This document shows, in pieces, positions 1-5,747 of a DNA stretch of 5,747 nt; position 1 is the stretch's first letter; each line of letters begins with the position of its first letter. A model generated the notes under the pieces. The model saw nothing but the letters and a program-made list of their open reading frames with translations, ran no database searches and was not told the DNA's origin. Made by a program: the position numbers and the translations under genes. The stretch covers positions 1 through 5,747 of the forward strand of contig RDXT01000322.1 of NCBI GenBank assembly GCA_004292985.1, written 5' to 3'. This DNA comes from Bacteroidota bacterium. Its GTDB lineage: Bacteria; Bacteroidota; Bacteroidia; J057.

Positions 1-69
1 GTCCAGCATGTGCCGGTATTCTGCATAGCTCATGGAGTGAGCAAGTTTGTCCTGGAAGTAGGCGTTCAT
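1..69 (-). CDS. Unrecognised protein, N-terminal 23 residues only (runs off the left edge)
   Basis: Only 23 codons are visible, reading MNAYFQDKLAHSMSYAEYRH and then MLD, open to the window edge. The start is well fixed: reading back from the ATG at 67-69, the codons are AGT, TAT, TTA, ATA, CTT, TAC and then an in-frame TGA at 88-90, with no other plausible start between. The ATG follows the stop codon of the upstream methyltransferase-family gene by a single base. That close spacing suggests one mRNA and possibly translational coupling. There is no Shine-Dalgarno sequence; the upstream bases are AT-rich. The fragment has no hydrophobic stretch or signal peptide and looks like the start of a soluble, partly helical protein. 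It is too short for me to name a family, and no function is proposed. Confidence 0.6.
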   Translation of the reverse strand, partial: MNAYFQDKLAHSMSYAEYRHMLD

Positions 70-70
70 A

Positions 71-652
71 CTATATAATATAAGGTATCAGCATAGAGAC
101 CTTTTGCTTGTAGGTACGATAGCTTTCGCCAAATGTTACTTCGAGTTTACGTTCTTCGAGGACTGCGCCAATGTAGATATACACAGCCGAAAGCAGCGCA
201 AAGAGCAGGTCGGCCCACTGACCCCGGTATAACACAAAGCCTGCAAGTGCCAGCAGCGTAGCAAAATACAGCGGGTGCCGCACCACCCCGTTGAGTCCGG
301 TTGTAACCAATACGCTTGTCTGAGTTTGCGCTGCGCGTGCCTGCCGGATACCCGTAAATTCTCCCATGTCATAGCGGGCCAGCGAGGCGGCACCCAGCAG
401 GCCACCTGCCAGCACGAAGAGCAGGCCCAGTCCCTGTCCCAGCATACCCTCCGGCAATATCTGAGCTGAAGTGACTCTCAGTTGTGCTGCGATCAAAAGC
501 AAAAGCCCGCCAGCCGCTAACAGATTGTAGATCAGGCGATAATAGCGGTTAAATTCGGGAAACGCCGCTGCAAAAGCGCGCTTAAGCGACTGAGCCGCCA
601 GCAGGCTGTGGAGGAAGTAGTAAAGCGCCCAGCAGGCGAGGAGGAGGTGCAT
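71..652 (-). CDS. Isoprenylcysteine carboxyl methyltransferase / NnrU-like family integral membrane protein
   Basis: The product is 193 residues and very hydrophobic, with about five predicted membrane segments (near residues 2-20, 40-58, 73-91, 127-143 and 146-166). The C-terminal half has the family hallmarks: RHPLY at 125-129 after a short loop, and EERKLEVTFGESYRTYKQKV starting at 167. In characterised relatives (Ste14/ICMT and bacterial homologues) the RHPxY and EE elements help form the S-adenosylmethionine and substrate site. The N-terminus, with LHSLLAAQSLKRAF at 14-27 and RYYRLIYN at 36-43, also resembles NnrU-type proteins. Bacteria generally lack prenylated CaaX proteins, so the substrate is unknown; a small thiol, lipid or other hydrophobic acceptor is possible. 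The ATG at 650-652 is chosen because the first membrane helix begins there. The frame is open further upstream, to 838, but that part translates intergenic repeats. The start has no Shine-Dalgarno sequence, being preceded by pyrimidine-rich DNA. The next gene starts one base after its stop. Confidence 0.82.
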   Translation of the reverse strand: MHLLLACWALYYFLHSLLAAQSLKRAFAAAFPEFNRYYRLIYNLLAAGGLLLLIAAQLRVTSAQILPEGMLGQGLGLLFVLAGGLLGAASLARYDMGEFTGIRQARAAQTQTSVLVTTGLNGVVRHPLYFATLLALAGFVLYRGQWADLLFALLSAVYIYIGAVLEERKLEVTFGESYRTYKQKVSMLIPYII

Positions 653-726
653 GGAGGGAGAAGTGCGGATGATCGGGGTAGAAAAATACACACTTTCCGG
701 AGAAAAATAAGAATCTGCCCGTGTTG

Positions 727-769
727 CGGTCTCCGACCCGAAACAAACTATCTCTATGTGCTCTATGTG
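727..769 (-). repeat. Composite repeat module, copy near the methyltransferase gene
   Basis: Reading the minus strand, two perfect tandem copies of CACATAGAG (769-761 and 760-752) are followed, after 3 bp, by a 22-bp element at 748-727 that contains TGTTTCGGGTCGGAGACCG. The 22-bp part matches the element at 927-906 at 20 of 22 positions. The same order (9-bp tandem, then 22-bp element) and nearly the same gap occur in the other copy, but the 9-bp unit is different. This suggests a modular, dispersed non-coding repeat rather than a chance match. Its function is unknown. Confidence 0.65.
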
Positions 770-847
770 TTTGATTATCAGTATTTTGCGAAGCATGGCC
801 CTTCGGGAAAAGAGCGTAAGAATAAAAAAAACGCGCATTTCTTGCTA

Positions 848-855
848 CAAAGATA
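848..855 (-). promoter_or_regulatory. Candidate Bacteroidota-type -7 promoter box (TATCTTTG)
   Basis: The minus-strand octamer TATCTTTG fits the TAnnTTTG -7 consensus of the primary sigma factor of Bacteroidota. It points towards the methyltransferase-family gene, whose ATG is about 195 bp downstream, so it would give a long leader that includes one repeat module. I see no TTG at the expected -33 distance; that space is occupied by the hairpin at 857-871. It is therefore a weak candidate and may simply be part of the repeat sequence. Confidence 0.3.
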
Positions 856-856
856 C

Positions 857-871
857 CGGTCCTCTGGACCG
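857..871. repeat. Perfect inverted repeat, 6-bp stem with 3-nt loop
   Basis: CGGTCC (857-862), TCT (863-865) and GGACCG (866-871) form a perfect GC-rich hairpin with the same loop as the one at 903-917. On the minus strand it lies just before the TATCTTTG box and about 25 bp before a run of eight T. That gap is too long for a canonical intrinsic terminator. The hairpin could still end or protect the gltBD mRNA, or be part of a dispersed palindromic repeat. Confidence 0.6.
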
Positions 872-902
872 TAGCCTTCGGCATATAGTGGGTCTCGCTT
901 GT

Positions 903-917
903 GATCGGTCTCCGATC
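903..917. repeat. Perfect inverted repeat, 6-bp stem with 3-nt loop
   Basis: GATCGG (903-908), TCT (909-911) and CCGATC (912-917) form a perfect hairpin. It overlaps the 22-bp repeat element. In the other copy of the element only the inner CGG/CCG pairing is kept, because the flanking bases differ. It lies about 70 bp past the gltD stop and has no T-run after it on either strand, so it is not a standard terminator. It could stabilise or process the 3' end of the gltBD transcript, but that is a guess. Confidence 0.6.
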
Positions 918-956
918 CGAAACACACCCCATCCTATTAATCCCGTAAATCCTGTC
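903..956 (-). repeat. Composite repeat module, copy near gltD
   Basis: On the plus strand, three degenerate 9-bp units lie end to end: CATCCTATT (930-938), AATCCCGTA (939-947) and AATCCTGTC (948-956), sharing the core ATCCYRT. On the minus strand this reads as successive GGAT-containing units. Two bp further along the minus strand is the 22-bp element at 927-906, containing TGTTTCGGATCGGAGACCG, which matches 748-727 at 20 of 22 positions. The element runs into a perfect inverted repeat at 903-917. From memory, GGATTTAC-type 9-mers of this sort are scattered through intergenic DNA of many Bacteroidota; that is recollection, not a search result. Confidence 0.65.
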
Positions 957-984
957 CACACCTTTCCCCTCAAACCCTGCTCTC

Positions 985-2448
985 TTACACCCAGCTCGCC
1001 ACATTCGTCAGCGACTCCTCCTTTGCAGGCAGGCGCGAGCTGCCCATAAGCCAGGTATCAGCGGTGCGGGCGCATTCGCGGCCTTCAGAGATGGCCCAGA
1101 CCACCAGCGAAGCGCCCCGGCGGGCATCACCGGCAGCGAAGACGCCTTCTACCGAACTGTGGTACTTTGTCGTTTTGACATTGCCTCTGTGATCCAGCGC
1201 GAGGCCCAGATGCCCCACAGGCCCTTCGTGCTCCGTGTGCAGAAAGCCCATCGCCAGCAGGGCGAGGTCGCAGGGAAGTTCCCGCTCGCTGCCCGGTACT
1301 TCGTCGTAGCCCCTGCGGCCTTCATGCCAGTGGATGTCCACCACGCGGAGGGCACGCAACAGACCCGATTCATCCCCCACAAATGCCTTAATTAATACGG
1401 ACCAATGACGGTCGCAGCCCTCCTCGTGTGAAGAAGAAGTTTGCAGCACCATCGGCCACTCGGGCCAGGGGTTGTGTGCGCCCCGCTCAGAAGGCGGTTT
1501 TTCGCCCCAGGTGATCTGGGTAACAGAGGCCGCTCCCTGGCGGTTGGCAGTGCCGATGCAGTCCGATCCGGTATCGCCGCCGCCGATCACCAGCACATGT
1601 TTGTCTTTGGCGTGAATTGGCTCCTCCGCCGGAGCTTCGCCGCCTAAGGCCTTGTTTTGCTGGGTGAGGTAGTCCATCGCAAAATGAACGCCCTTCAGCT
1701 CGCGGCCTGGTGCCGGAAAGTCACGGGGCGTAAGTGCGCCTGTGCAGAGGATCAGCGCATCAAACTGGCTGCGCAGTTCCTCCGTAGTAATGTCTTTGCC
1801 CACTTCGACCCCGCAGCGGAAGCTAATGCCTTCCTGCTCCAGAAGCTGTACGCGGCGCTCGACAACCCATTTTTCGAGTTTAAAATCAGGTACCCCATAG
1901 CGCAGCAGGCCTCCGGGATGGGTATCGCGCTCGAATACGGTCACCCAGTGCCCGGCAGTGTTGAGCTGGGCGGCGGCGGCCAGACCCGCAGGGCCGGAAC
2001 CGACAACAGCCACCTTTTTTCCGGTGCGGAAGAGGGGCGGTTTTGCTTTAATCAGCCCGGCTTCAAAGGCCTTTTCGGTGATCGTCTTTTCAATCAGCTC
2101 GATGGCCACGGGCGGCTTGTTGATGCCCAGCACGCAGGAACCTTCGCAGGGCGCAGGGCAGATGCGTCCGGTAAATTCCGGAAAATTATTGGTCGCATCG
2201 AGAATCTGATAGGCGTAAATCCAGTTGCCGCTTCCTACCGCATCATTAAACTCCGGAATATTATTCCCCAGCGGGCATCCGTGATGACAGAAGGGAACCC
2301 CGCAATCCATGCAGCGCTGGGCCTGCTGGCGGTATTTTTCTTCCGGCATTTTTTCATAAAACTCCTTGAAGTCGCCAATCCGCTCTTTGGGATCACGGCT
2401 GCGGGGAAGTTCGCGGTTGTATTCGAGAAATCCGGTAGGTTTAGACAT
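985..2448 (-). CDS. gltD: Glutamate synthase [NAD(P)H] small (beta) subunit
   Basis: The product is a 487-residue flavoprotein of normal GltD length. It oxidises NAD(P)H on FAD and passes electrons through iron-sulfur clusters to the large subunit, in the cytoplasm. The N-terminal domain has the cysteine sets that hold the low-potential 4Fe-4S clusters: C46, C49, C54 and C58 (CMDCGVPFCHHGCP), then C97, C101 and C105 (RICPAPCEGSC). An FAD-binding dinucleotide fold follows at VAVVGSGPAGLAAA (147-160), and a second one for NAD(P)H at VLVIGGGDTGSDC (285-297). The family stretch SSSHEEGCDRHWSVL is at 338-352, and the FAD-binding GVFAAGDARRGASLVVWAI motif at 435-453. The start ATG at 2446-2448 matches the usual GltD N-terminus and has no Shine-Dalgarno sequence. 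It lies 56 bp after the gltB stop, on the same strand, so co-transcription is likely. No catalytic motif is missing. Confidence 0.97.
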   Translation of the reverse strand: MSKPTGFLEYNRELPRSRDPKERIGDFKEFYEKMPEEKYRQQAQRCMDCGVPFCHHGCPLGNNIPEFNDAVGSGNWIYAYQILDATNNFPEFTGRICPAPCEGSCVLGINKPPVAIELIEKTITEKAFEAGLIKAKPPLFRTGKKVAVVGSGPAGLAAAAQLNTAGHWVTVFERDTHPGGLLRYGVPDFKLEKWVVERRVQLLEQEGISFRCGVEVGKDITTEELRSQFDALILCTGALTPRDFPAPGRELKGVHFAMDYLTQQNKALGGEAPAEEPIHAKDKHVLVIGGGDTGSDCIGTANRQGAASVTQITWGEKPPSERGAHNPWPEWPMVLQTSSSHEEGCDRHWSVLIKAFVGDESGLLRALRVVDIHWHEGRRGYDEVPGSERELPCDLALLAMGFLHTEHEGPVGHLGLALDHRGNVKTTKYHSSVEGVFAAGDARRGASLVVWAISEGRECARTADTWLMGSSRLPAKEESLTNVASWV

Positions 2449-2504
2449 AACGGAATGAAAATAGCGTAATAGAGAAAAAATGGACCCTGGGTTGGCGTAA
2501 CAGA

Positions 2505-5500
2505 TTAGCCGATCTTTTTGACAGAGGGGGTGTGCAGCCTCCTTTTTTCAAGGGCGGCCTTGTAGTCGCGCGGCATGACCTTGATGAAGTGGTCAAATCC
2601 TGCGGCCCAGTCTGTCATCAGTTTCAGCGCAATACGGCTTCCGGTATAGGAATAGTGCTTCTGGATCAGGTCTTTGAGTTCTGCAATGTCCTCATACTCA
2701 AGCTGATCGAAGTCCACCATCTCCTGGTTGCAGCGGGGAATAAATTCCTGGTCGGGGTCATAGACATAGGCCACACCTCCGCTCATACCTGCGGCAAAGT
2801 TGCGTCCGGTTTTACCGAGCACCACCACCGTTCCGCCGGTCATATATTCGCAGCCGTGGTCGCCAACGCCTTCTACTACCACCCGCACGCCTGAATTGCG
2901 CACGGCAAAGCGCTCTCCGGCAATTCCCCGGATATAGGCTTCGCCGGAGGTAGCTCCATAAAAGGCCACATTGCCAATGATGATGTTTTTATTCGGCTCG
3001 AAGGTGGCATTCTGGTCGGGATAAACGGCAATTTTAGCCCCCGAAAGCCCTTTTCCTACATAGTCATTGGCATCGCCTTCCAGCTCGAAGCGGATGCCAT
3101 GCGTCCCGAAAGCCGCAAAACTCTGCCCGGCTGATCCGTGAAACTTCAGGTGGAGGGTATCTTCTGTGGGCAGGCCCGCTGCCTTGTGCACTTTGGTGAT
3201 TTCATGCGAAAGCAGGGTGCCCACAGAACGGTCCACATTGGTAATGGGGTAGGTCTGGAAGCTCGGACTGAGATGCGTAATGCTTTCGCGGGCGGCTTCG
3301 AGCAGTTTCCAGTCCAGGACATGGTCTATGCCGTGGTCCTGTTCGATCATTTTGCTGCGTCCGATATTCGCTTCGATGGGTGCCTGCCACAAAACGGGTG
3401 CGAGATTCAGCGTTTTAAGCTTCCAGTGGGGAATATCTTCCCGGACCTTCAGTTTATCTGCACGGCCCACCATTTCGGCTACGGAGCGGAAGCCCAGTTG
3501 TGCCATGTGCTCGCGGAAGTCTTCGGCCAGGAAGGTGAAGAAGTTCACGAGGTCTTCGGGGGTTCCCGTAAACAGTTTGCGCAGGTTGGGGTCCTGGGTG
3601 GCCACACCCACGGGGCAGGTATTCAGATGGCATTTGCGCATCATGATACAGCCTTCCACGATCAGGGCTGCCGTGGCGACGCCCCATTCTTCCGCGCCCA
3701 GCAGGGTCGCAATGGCGATGTCGCGTCCGGTGCGGATCTGACCATCCACCTGGAGGGTTACGCGGCTTCGCAGGTTGTTGATCAGCAGGGTCTGGTGTGC
3801 CTCGGCGAGGCCCAGTTCCCAGGGCAGGCCCGCATGACGGATGGAACTGAGCGGCGAAGCGCCCGTACCGCCGTCGTGTCCCGAAATCAGGATATGATCG
3901 GCATGCGCTTTGGCCACGCCTGCCGCGATGGTGCCCACGCCCGCCTCAGAAACCAGTTTTACACTGATCCGGGCATGGCGGTTGGCATTTTTCAGGTCAA
4001 AAATGAGCTGCGCGAGGTCTTCGATCGAATAAATATCGTGGTGGGGTGGGGGAGAGATCAGGCCCACGCCGGGTGTGGCATGGCGCACGCGTCCGATCCA
4101 TTCATCCACCTTGTGGCCGGGAAGCTGACCGCCCTCACCGGGTTTGGCACCCTGAGCCACCTTGATTTGCAGTTCTTCCGCTTCACTGAGGTAGTAGCTC
4201 GTTACGCCAAAACGACCTGAGGCAATCTGCTTGGTCGCCGAGCGCATGTAATCGCCATTGAGCAGACGCTCGTAGCGCATCGGGTCTTCGCCGCCTTCGC
4301 CGCAGTTACTTTTGCCGCCGATGCGGTTCATGGCAATGGCAAGCGTGCTGTGCGCCTCATGCGAAATGGAGCCGAAGGACATCGCCCCCGAAGCGAAGCG
4401 CCGCAGGATGCTTTCGACCGGCTCCACCTCTTCAATCGGTACCGGCGTAGCATCCGTAAAGTCGAGCATGCTGCGCAGGGTGATGGGCCGCTTCATCTGG
4501 TGGTTGATGTGGGCGGCGTAATCTTTATATAAGGTGTAATTGTTGGTCCGGGAAGAATGCTGGAGCAGGTGGATCGTTTTGGGATTAAACAGGTGTGCTT
4601 CACCGTTTTGCTTCCACTGATAGAGGCCTCCCACTTCAAGGTGCTCCTGCCGGGGTGAATGTTCGCCCGGGTACGCCAGCTGGTGGCGGGTCAGGGCCTC
4701 GCGGGCAATGTCATCAAAGCCCAGGCCTTCGATCCGGGAAATACTGCCCGTAAAACACTTTTTAACCACCGAAGTGCGAATGCCCAGAATCTCAAAAATC
4801 TGCGAGCCATGGTAAGACTCCAGCGTGGAAATACCCATTTTGGAGAATACCTTCAGCAGACCTTTGTTAATGGCTTTTATATAGTTCTTGCACAGTTTTG
4901 CCTCTGTAAAGTGTTCAAGTTCAGGCACATAGGCAGAGAGTTTTGCGATACTTTCAAAGGCCAGCCAGGGATTTACCGCCACCACGCCGTAGCCGATGAG
5001 GGTAGCGAAATGATGCACCTCGCGTGCGTCGCCCGTTTCGGCGATCAATGCGGTCTGGAAACGCAGGTTTTTGGCGATCAGCGAGTGATGGATAGCGCCC
5101 ACGGCCATCAGGCAGGGAATCGGCACCCATTCTTCGCTGGCTTTGCGGTCGCTGATGATCAGGATGCTGGCCCCGGCATGGATGGCGGCCTCGGCCTCCA
5201 GGTTCACGCGGTCTATGGCTGCTTCGAGGCCCTCTCCGGGACGAAAAACGGCATCTACCGTTGCGCTGCGATATTCCGGATGCTGAATGTGGCGGATTTT
5301 GCTCATTTCAGCATTGGTCAGCACCGGCGTTTTGATCGCGATGTGCATGCCTTGTTCGGGCCGCTCGTCGAAGATGTTTTTCGAACCGCCGATCCAGGTG
5401 CGCAGGGACATGACCGAGCGCTCGCGGATAGGGTCAATCGGCGGGTTGCTGACCTGGGCAAACAGCTGTTTGAAATAATGGCTGATGTGCTGCGCCTGGT

Positions 5501-5747
5501 CCGAAAGCACTGCCAGCGGGGTGTCTGCCCCCATCGAGCCGACAGGCTCTTCGCCATCGCGGGCCATGGGGGTGAGAATCACCTTCAGTTCTTCGGAGCT
5601 AATGCCGAACAACTGCTGGCGCTGGAGGATTTGCTGTGCAGGAAACTCTTTTTCAACCGGGATTTCAGGCTCAGGCAGCTCTTCGAGGCTGAGTTTGTGC
5701 TCGTTGAGCCACTGGCGGTAGGGTTTTTGGGAGCAGATGTCGCGCTT
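2505..5747 (-). CDS. gltB: Glutamate synthase [NAD(P)H] large (alpha) subunit, N-terminus beyond the window
   Basis: The frame is open to the right edge, giving 1080 residues of a protein usually near 1500; numbering here starts at the first visible codon. The missing roughly 420 residues would hold the class-II glutamine amidotransferase domain with its catalytic N-terminal Cys. Visible parts, in order: the linker (KPYRQWL, 8-14); the central domain, with GSMGADTPLAVLSD (70-83) and NPPIDPIRE (101-109); the FMN/2-oxoglutarate synthase domain, with SFGSIS (457-462), KPGEGGQLPGHKV (535-547) and GHDGGTGASP (623-632); the 3Fe-4S cysteines C700, C706 and C711 in CIMMRKCHLNTCPVG; and the C-terminal beta-helix (GXGXG) domain, with VVVEGVGDHGCEYMTGG at 956-972. 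It ends with the typical VMPRDYKAAL (1057-1066). The enzyme releases ammonia from glutamine and channels it to 2-oxoglutarate, making glutamate. A TTG at 5610-5612 is not the start, because conserved sequence continues upstream. The adjacent gltD supports the NAD(P)H-dependent rather than the ferredoxin-dependent type. Confidence 0.97.
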   Translation of the reverse strand, partial: KRDICSQKPYRQWLNEHKLSLEELPEPEIPVEKEFPAQQILQRQQLFGISSEELKVILTPMARDGEEPVGSMGADTPLAVLSDQAQHISHYFKQLFAQVSNPPIDPIRERSVMSLRTWIGGSKNIFDERPEQGMHIAIKTPVLTNAEMSKIRHIQHPEYRSATVDAVFRPGEGLEAAIDRVNLEAEAAIHAGASILIISDRKASEEWVPIPCLMAVGAIHHSLIAKNLRFQTALIAETGDAREVHHFATLIGYGVVAVNPWLAFESIAKLSAYVPELEHFTEAKLCKNYIKAINKGLLKVFSKMGISTLESYHGSQIFEILGIRTSVVKKCFTGSISRIEGLGFDDIAREALTRHQLAYPGEHSPRQEHLEVGGLYQWKQNGEAHLFNPKTIHLLQHSSRTNNYTLYKDYAAHINHQMKRPITLRSMLDFTDATPVPIEEVEPVESILRRFASGAMSFGSISHEAHSTLAIAMNRIGGKSNCGEGGEDPMRYERLLNGDYMRSATKQIASGRFGVTSYYLSEAEELQIKVAQGAKPGEGGQLPGHKVDEWIGRVRHATPGVGLISPPPHHDIYSIEDLAQLIFDLKNANRHARISVKLVSEAGVGTIAAGVAKAHADHILISGHDGGTGASPLSSIRHAGLPWELGLAEAHQTLLINNLRSRVTLQVDGQIRTGRDIAIATLLGAEEWGVATAALIVEGCIMMRKCHLNTCPVGVATQDPNLRKLFTGTPEDLVNFFTFLAEDFREHMAQLGFRSVAEMVGRADKLKVREDIPHWKLKTLNLAPVLWQAPIEANIGRSKMIEQDHGIDHVLDWKLLEAARESITHLSPSFQTYPITNVDRSVGTLLSHEITKVHKAAGLPTEDTLHLKFHGSAGQSFAAFGTHGIRFELEGDANDYVGKGLSGAKIAVYPDQNATFEPNKNIIIGNVAFYGATSGEAYIRGIAGERFAVRNSGVRVVVEGVGDHGCEYMTGGTVVVLGKTGRNFAAGMSGGVAYVYDPDQEFIPRCNQEMVDFDQLEYEDIAELKDLIQKHYSYTGSRIALKLMTDWAAGFDHFIKVMPRDYKAALEKRRLHTPSVKKIG

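Larger units (their letters stand above)
653..984. other. Repeat-rich non-coding region between gltD and the methyltransferase-family gene
   Basis: These 332 bp separate the gltD stop from the next start. Open frames cross it on both strands, but their translations are low-complexity, match no family I know, and change frame over the repeats, so I read it as non-coding. It holds two copies of a 9-bp-tandem plus 22-bp module, two perfect hairpins with 6-bp stems, a TAnnTTTG box, and a run of eight T (minus strand, 831-824). The T-run has no strong stem directly before it, so a classical terminator for gltBD cannot be asserted. The region from about 653 to 726 is AT-rich on its gltD-proximal side and shows no clear signal. 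Confidence 0.75.

Noticed and set aside
653..838. N-terminal 62-residue extension of the methyltransferase-family gene (open frame up to 838)
   Set aside because: It translates repeat-containing intergenic DNA, has no family similarity, and the hydrophobic first helix typical of the family starts at the ATG at 650-652.
824..838. Run of eight T (minus strand) as an intrinsic terminator of gltBD
   Set aside because: The bases directly before it form at best a 3-bp stem (GCA/TGC), and the strong hairpin at 857-871 is about 25 bp away.
582..1004. Minus-strand open frame of 140 codons covering the intergenic repeats
   Set aside because: It overlaps both the end of gltD and the start of the methyltransferase-family gene, and its composition follows the repeats and hairpins.
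1657..2469. Long plus-strand open frame of 270 codons opposite gltD
   Set aside because: It is antisense to a clearly conserved gene, has no recognisable domain, and is explained by the GC-biased codons of gltD.
2449..2504. Separate promoter or terminator between gltB and gltD
   Set aside because: The 56-bp gap has no stem-loop with a T-run and no clear TAnnTTTG box; co-transcription is the simpler reading.
3138..4220. Long plus-strand open frame of 360 codons opposite gltB
   Set aside because: It lies entirely antisense to conserved FMN and C-terminal domains of GltB and resembles no known protein; it is a codon-bias shadow.
5610..5612. TTG as the start of gltB
   Set aside because: The 45 codons upstream are open and encode recognisable GltB sequence (KPYRQWL and following), so the gene continues beyond the right edge.

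Overview
The window looks like ordinary chromosomal sequence from a member of the Bacteroidota, possibly a Saprospiria-like lineage with fairly GC-rich genes. The phylum call rests on three things: no gene start has a Shine-Dalgarno sequence, there is a TAnnTTTG-type promoter motif, and the intergenic DNA carries short 9-bp tandem repeats of a kind I associate with this phylum. The call is inference; no rRNA or other marker gene is present. All genes lie on the minus strand, so transcription runs from the right end to the left.

Right and centre (2505-5747, then 985-2448): gltB, missing its 5' end beyond the window, is followed after a 56-bp gap by a complete gltD. Together they encode the large and small subunits of NAD(P)H-dependent glutamate synthase (GOGAT). 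The large subunit converts glutamine plus 2-oxoglutarate to two glutamates, and the small subunit supplies electrons from NAD(P)H. This is the core ammonium-assimilation step alongside glutamine synthetase.

Middle-left (653-984): a 332-bp non-coding stretch packed with short repeats. Two copies of a composite module (a 9-bp tandem repeat followed 2-3 bp later by a conserved 22-bp element) lie 179 bp apart in the same orientation. Between and inside them are two perfect 6-bp-stem hairpins, and a Bacteroidota-type -7 box lies next to one of them. This is the only part of the window that gene content does not explain.

Left (71-652 and 1-69): a small polytopic membrane protein of the isoprenylcysteine carboxyl methyltransferase / NnrU-like family, then, one base after its stop codon, the first 23 codons of an unrecognised gene that runs off the left edge. 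These two probably form a transcription unit separate from gltBD.

I found no mobile element, CRISPR array, RNA gene or convincing new biological system. The repeat-rich intergenic region is the most useful lead.
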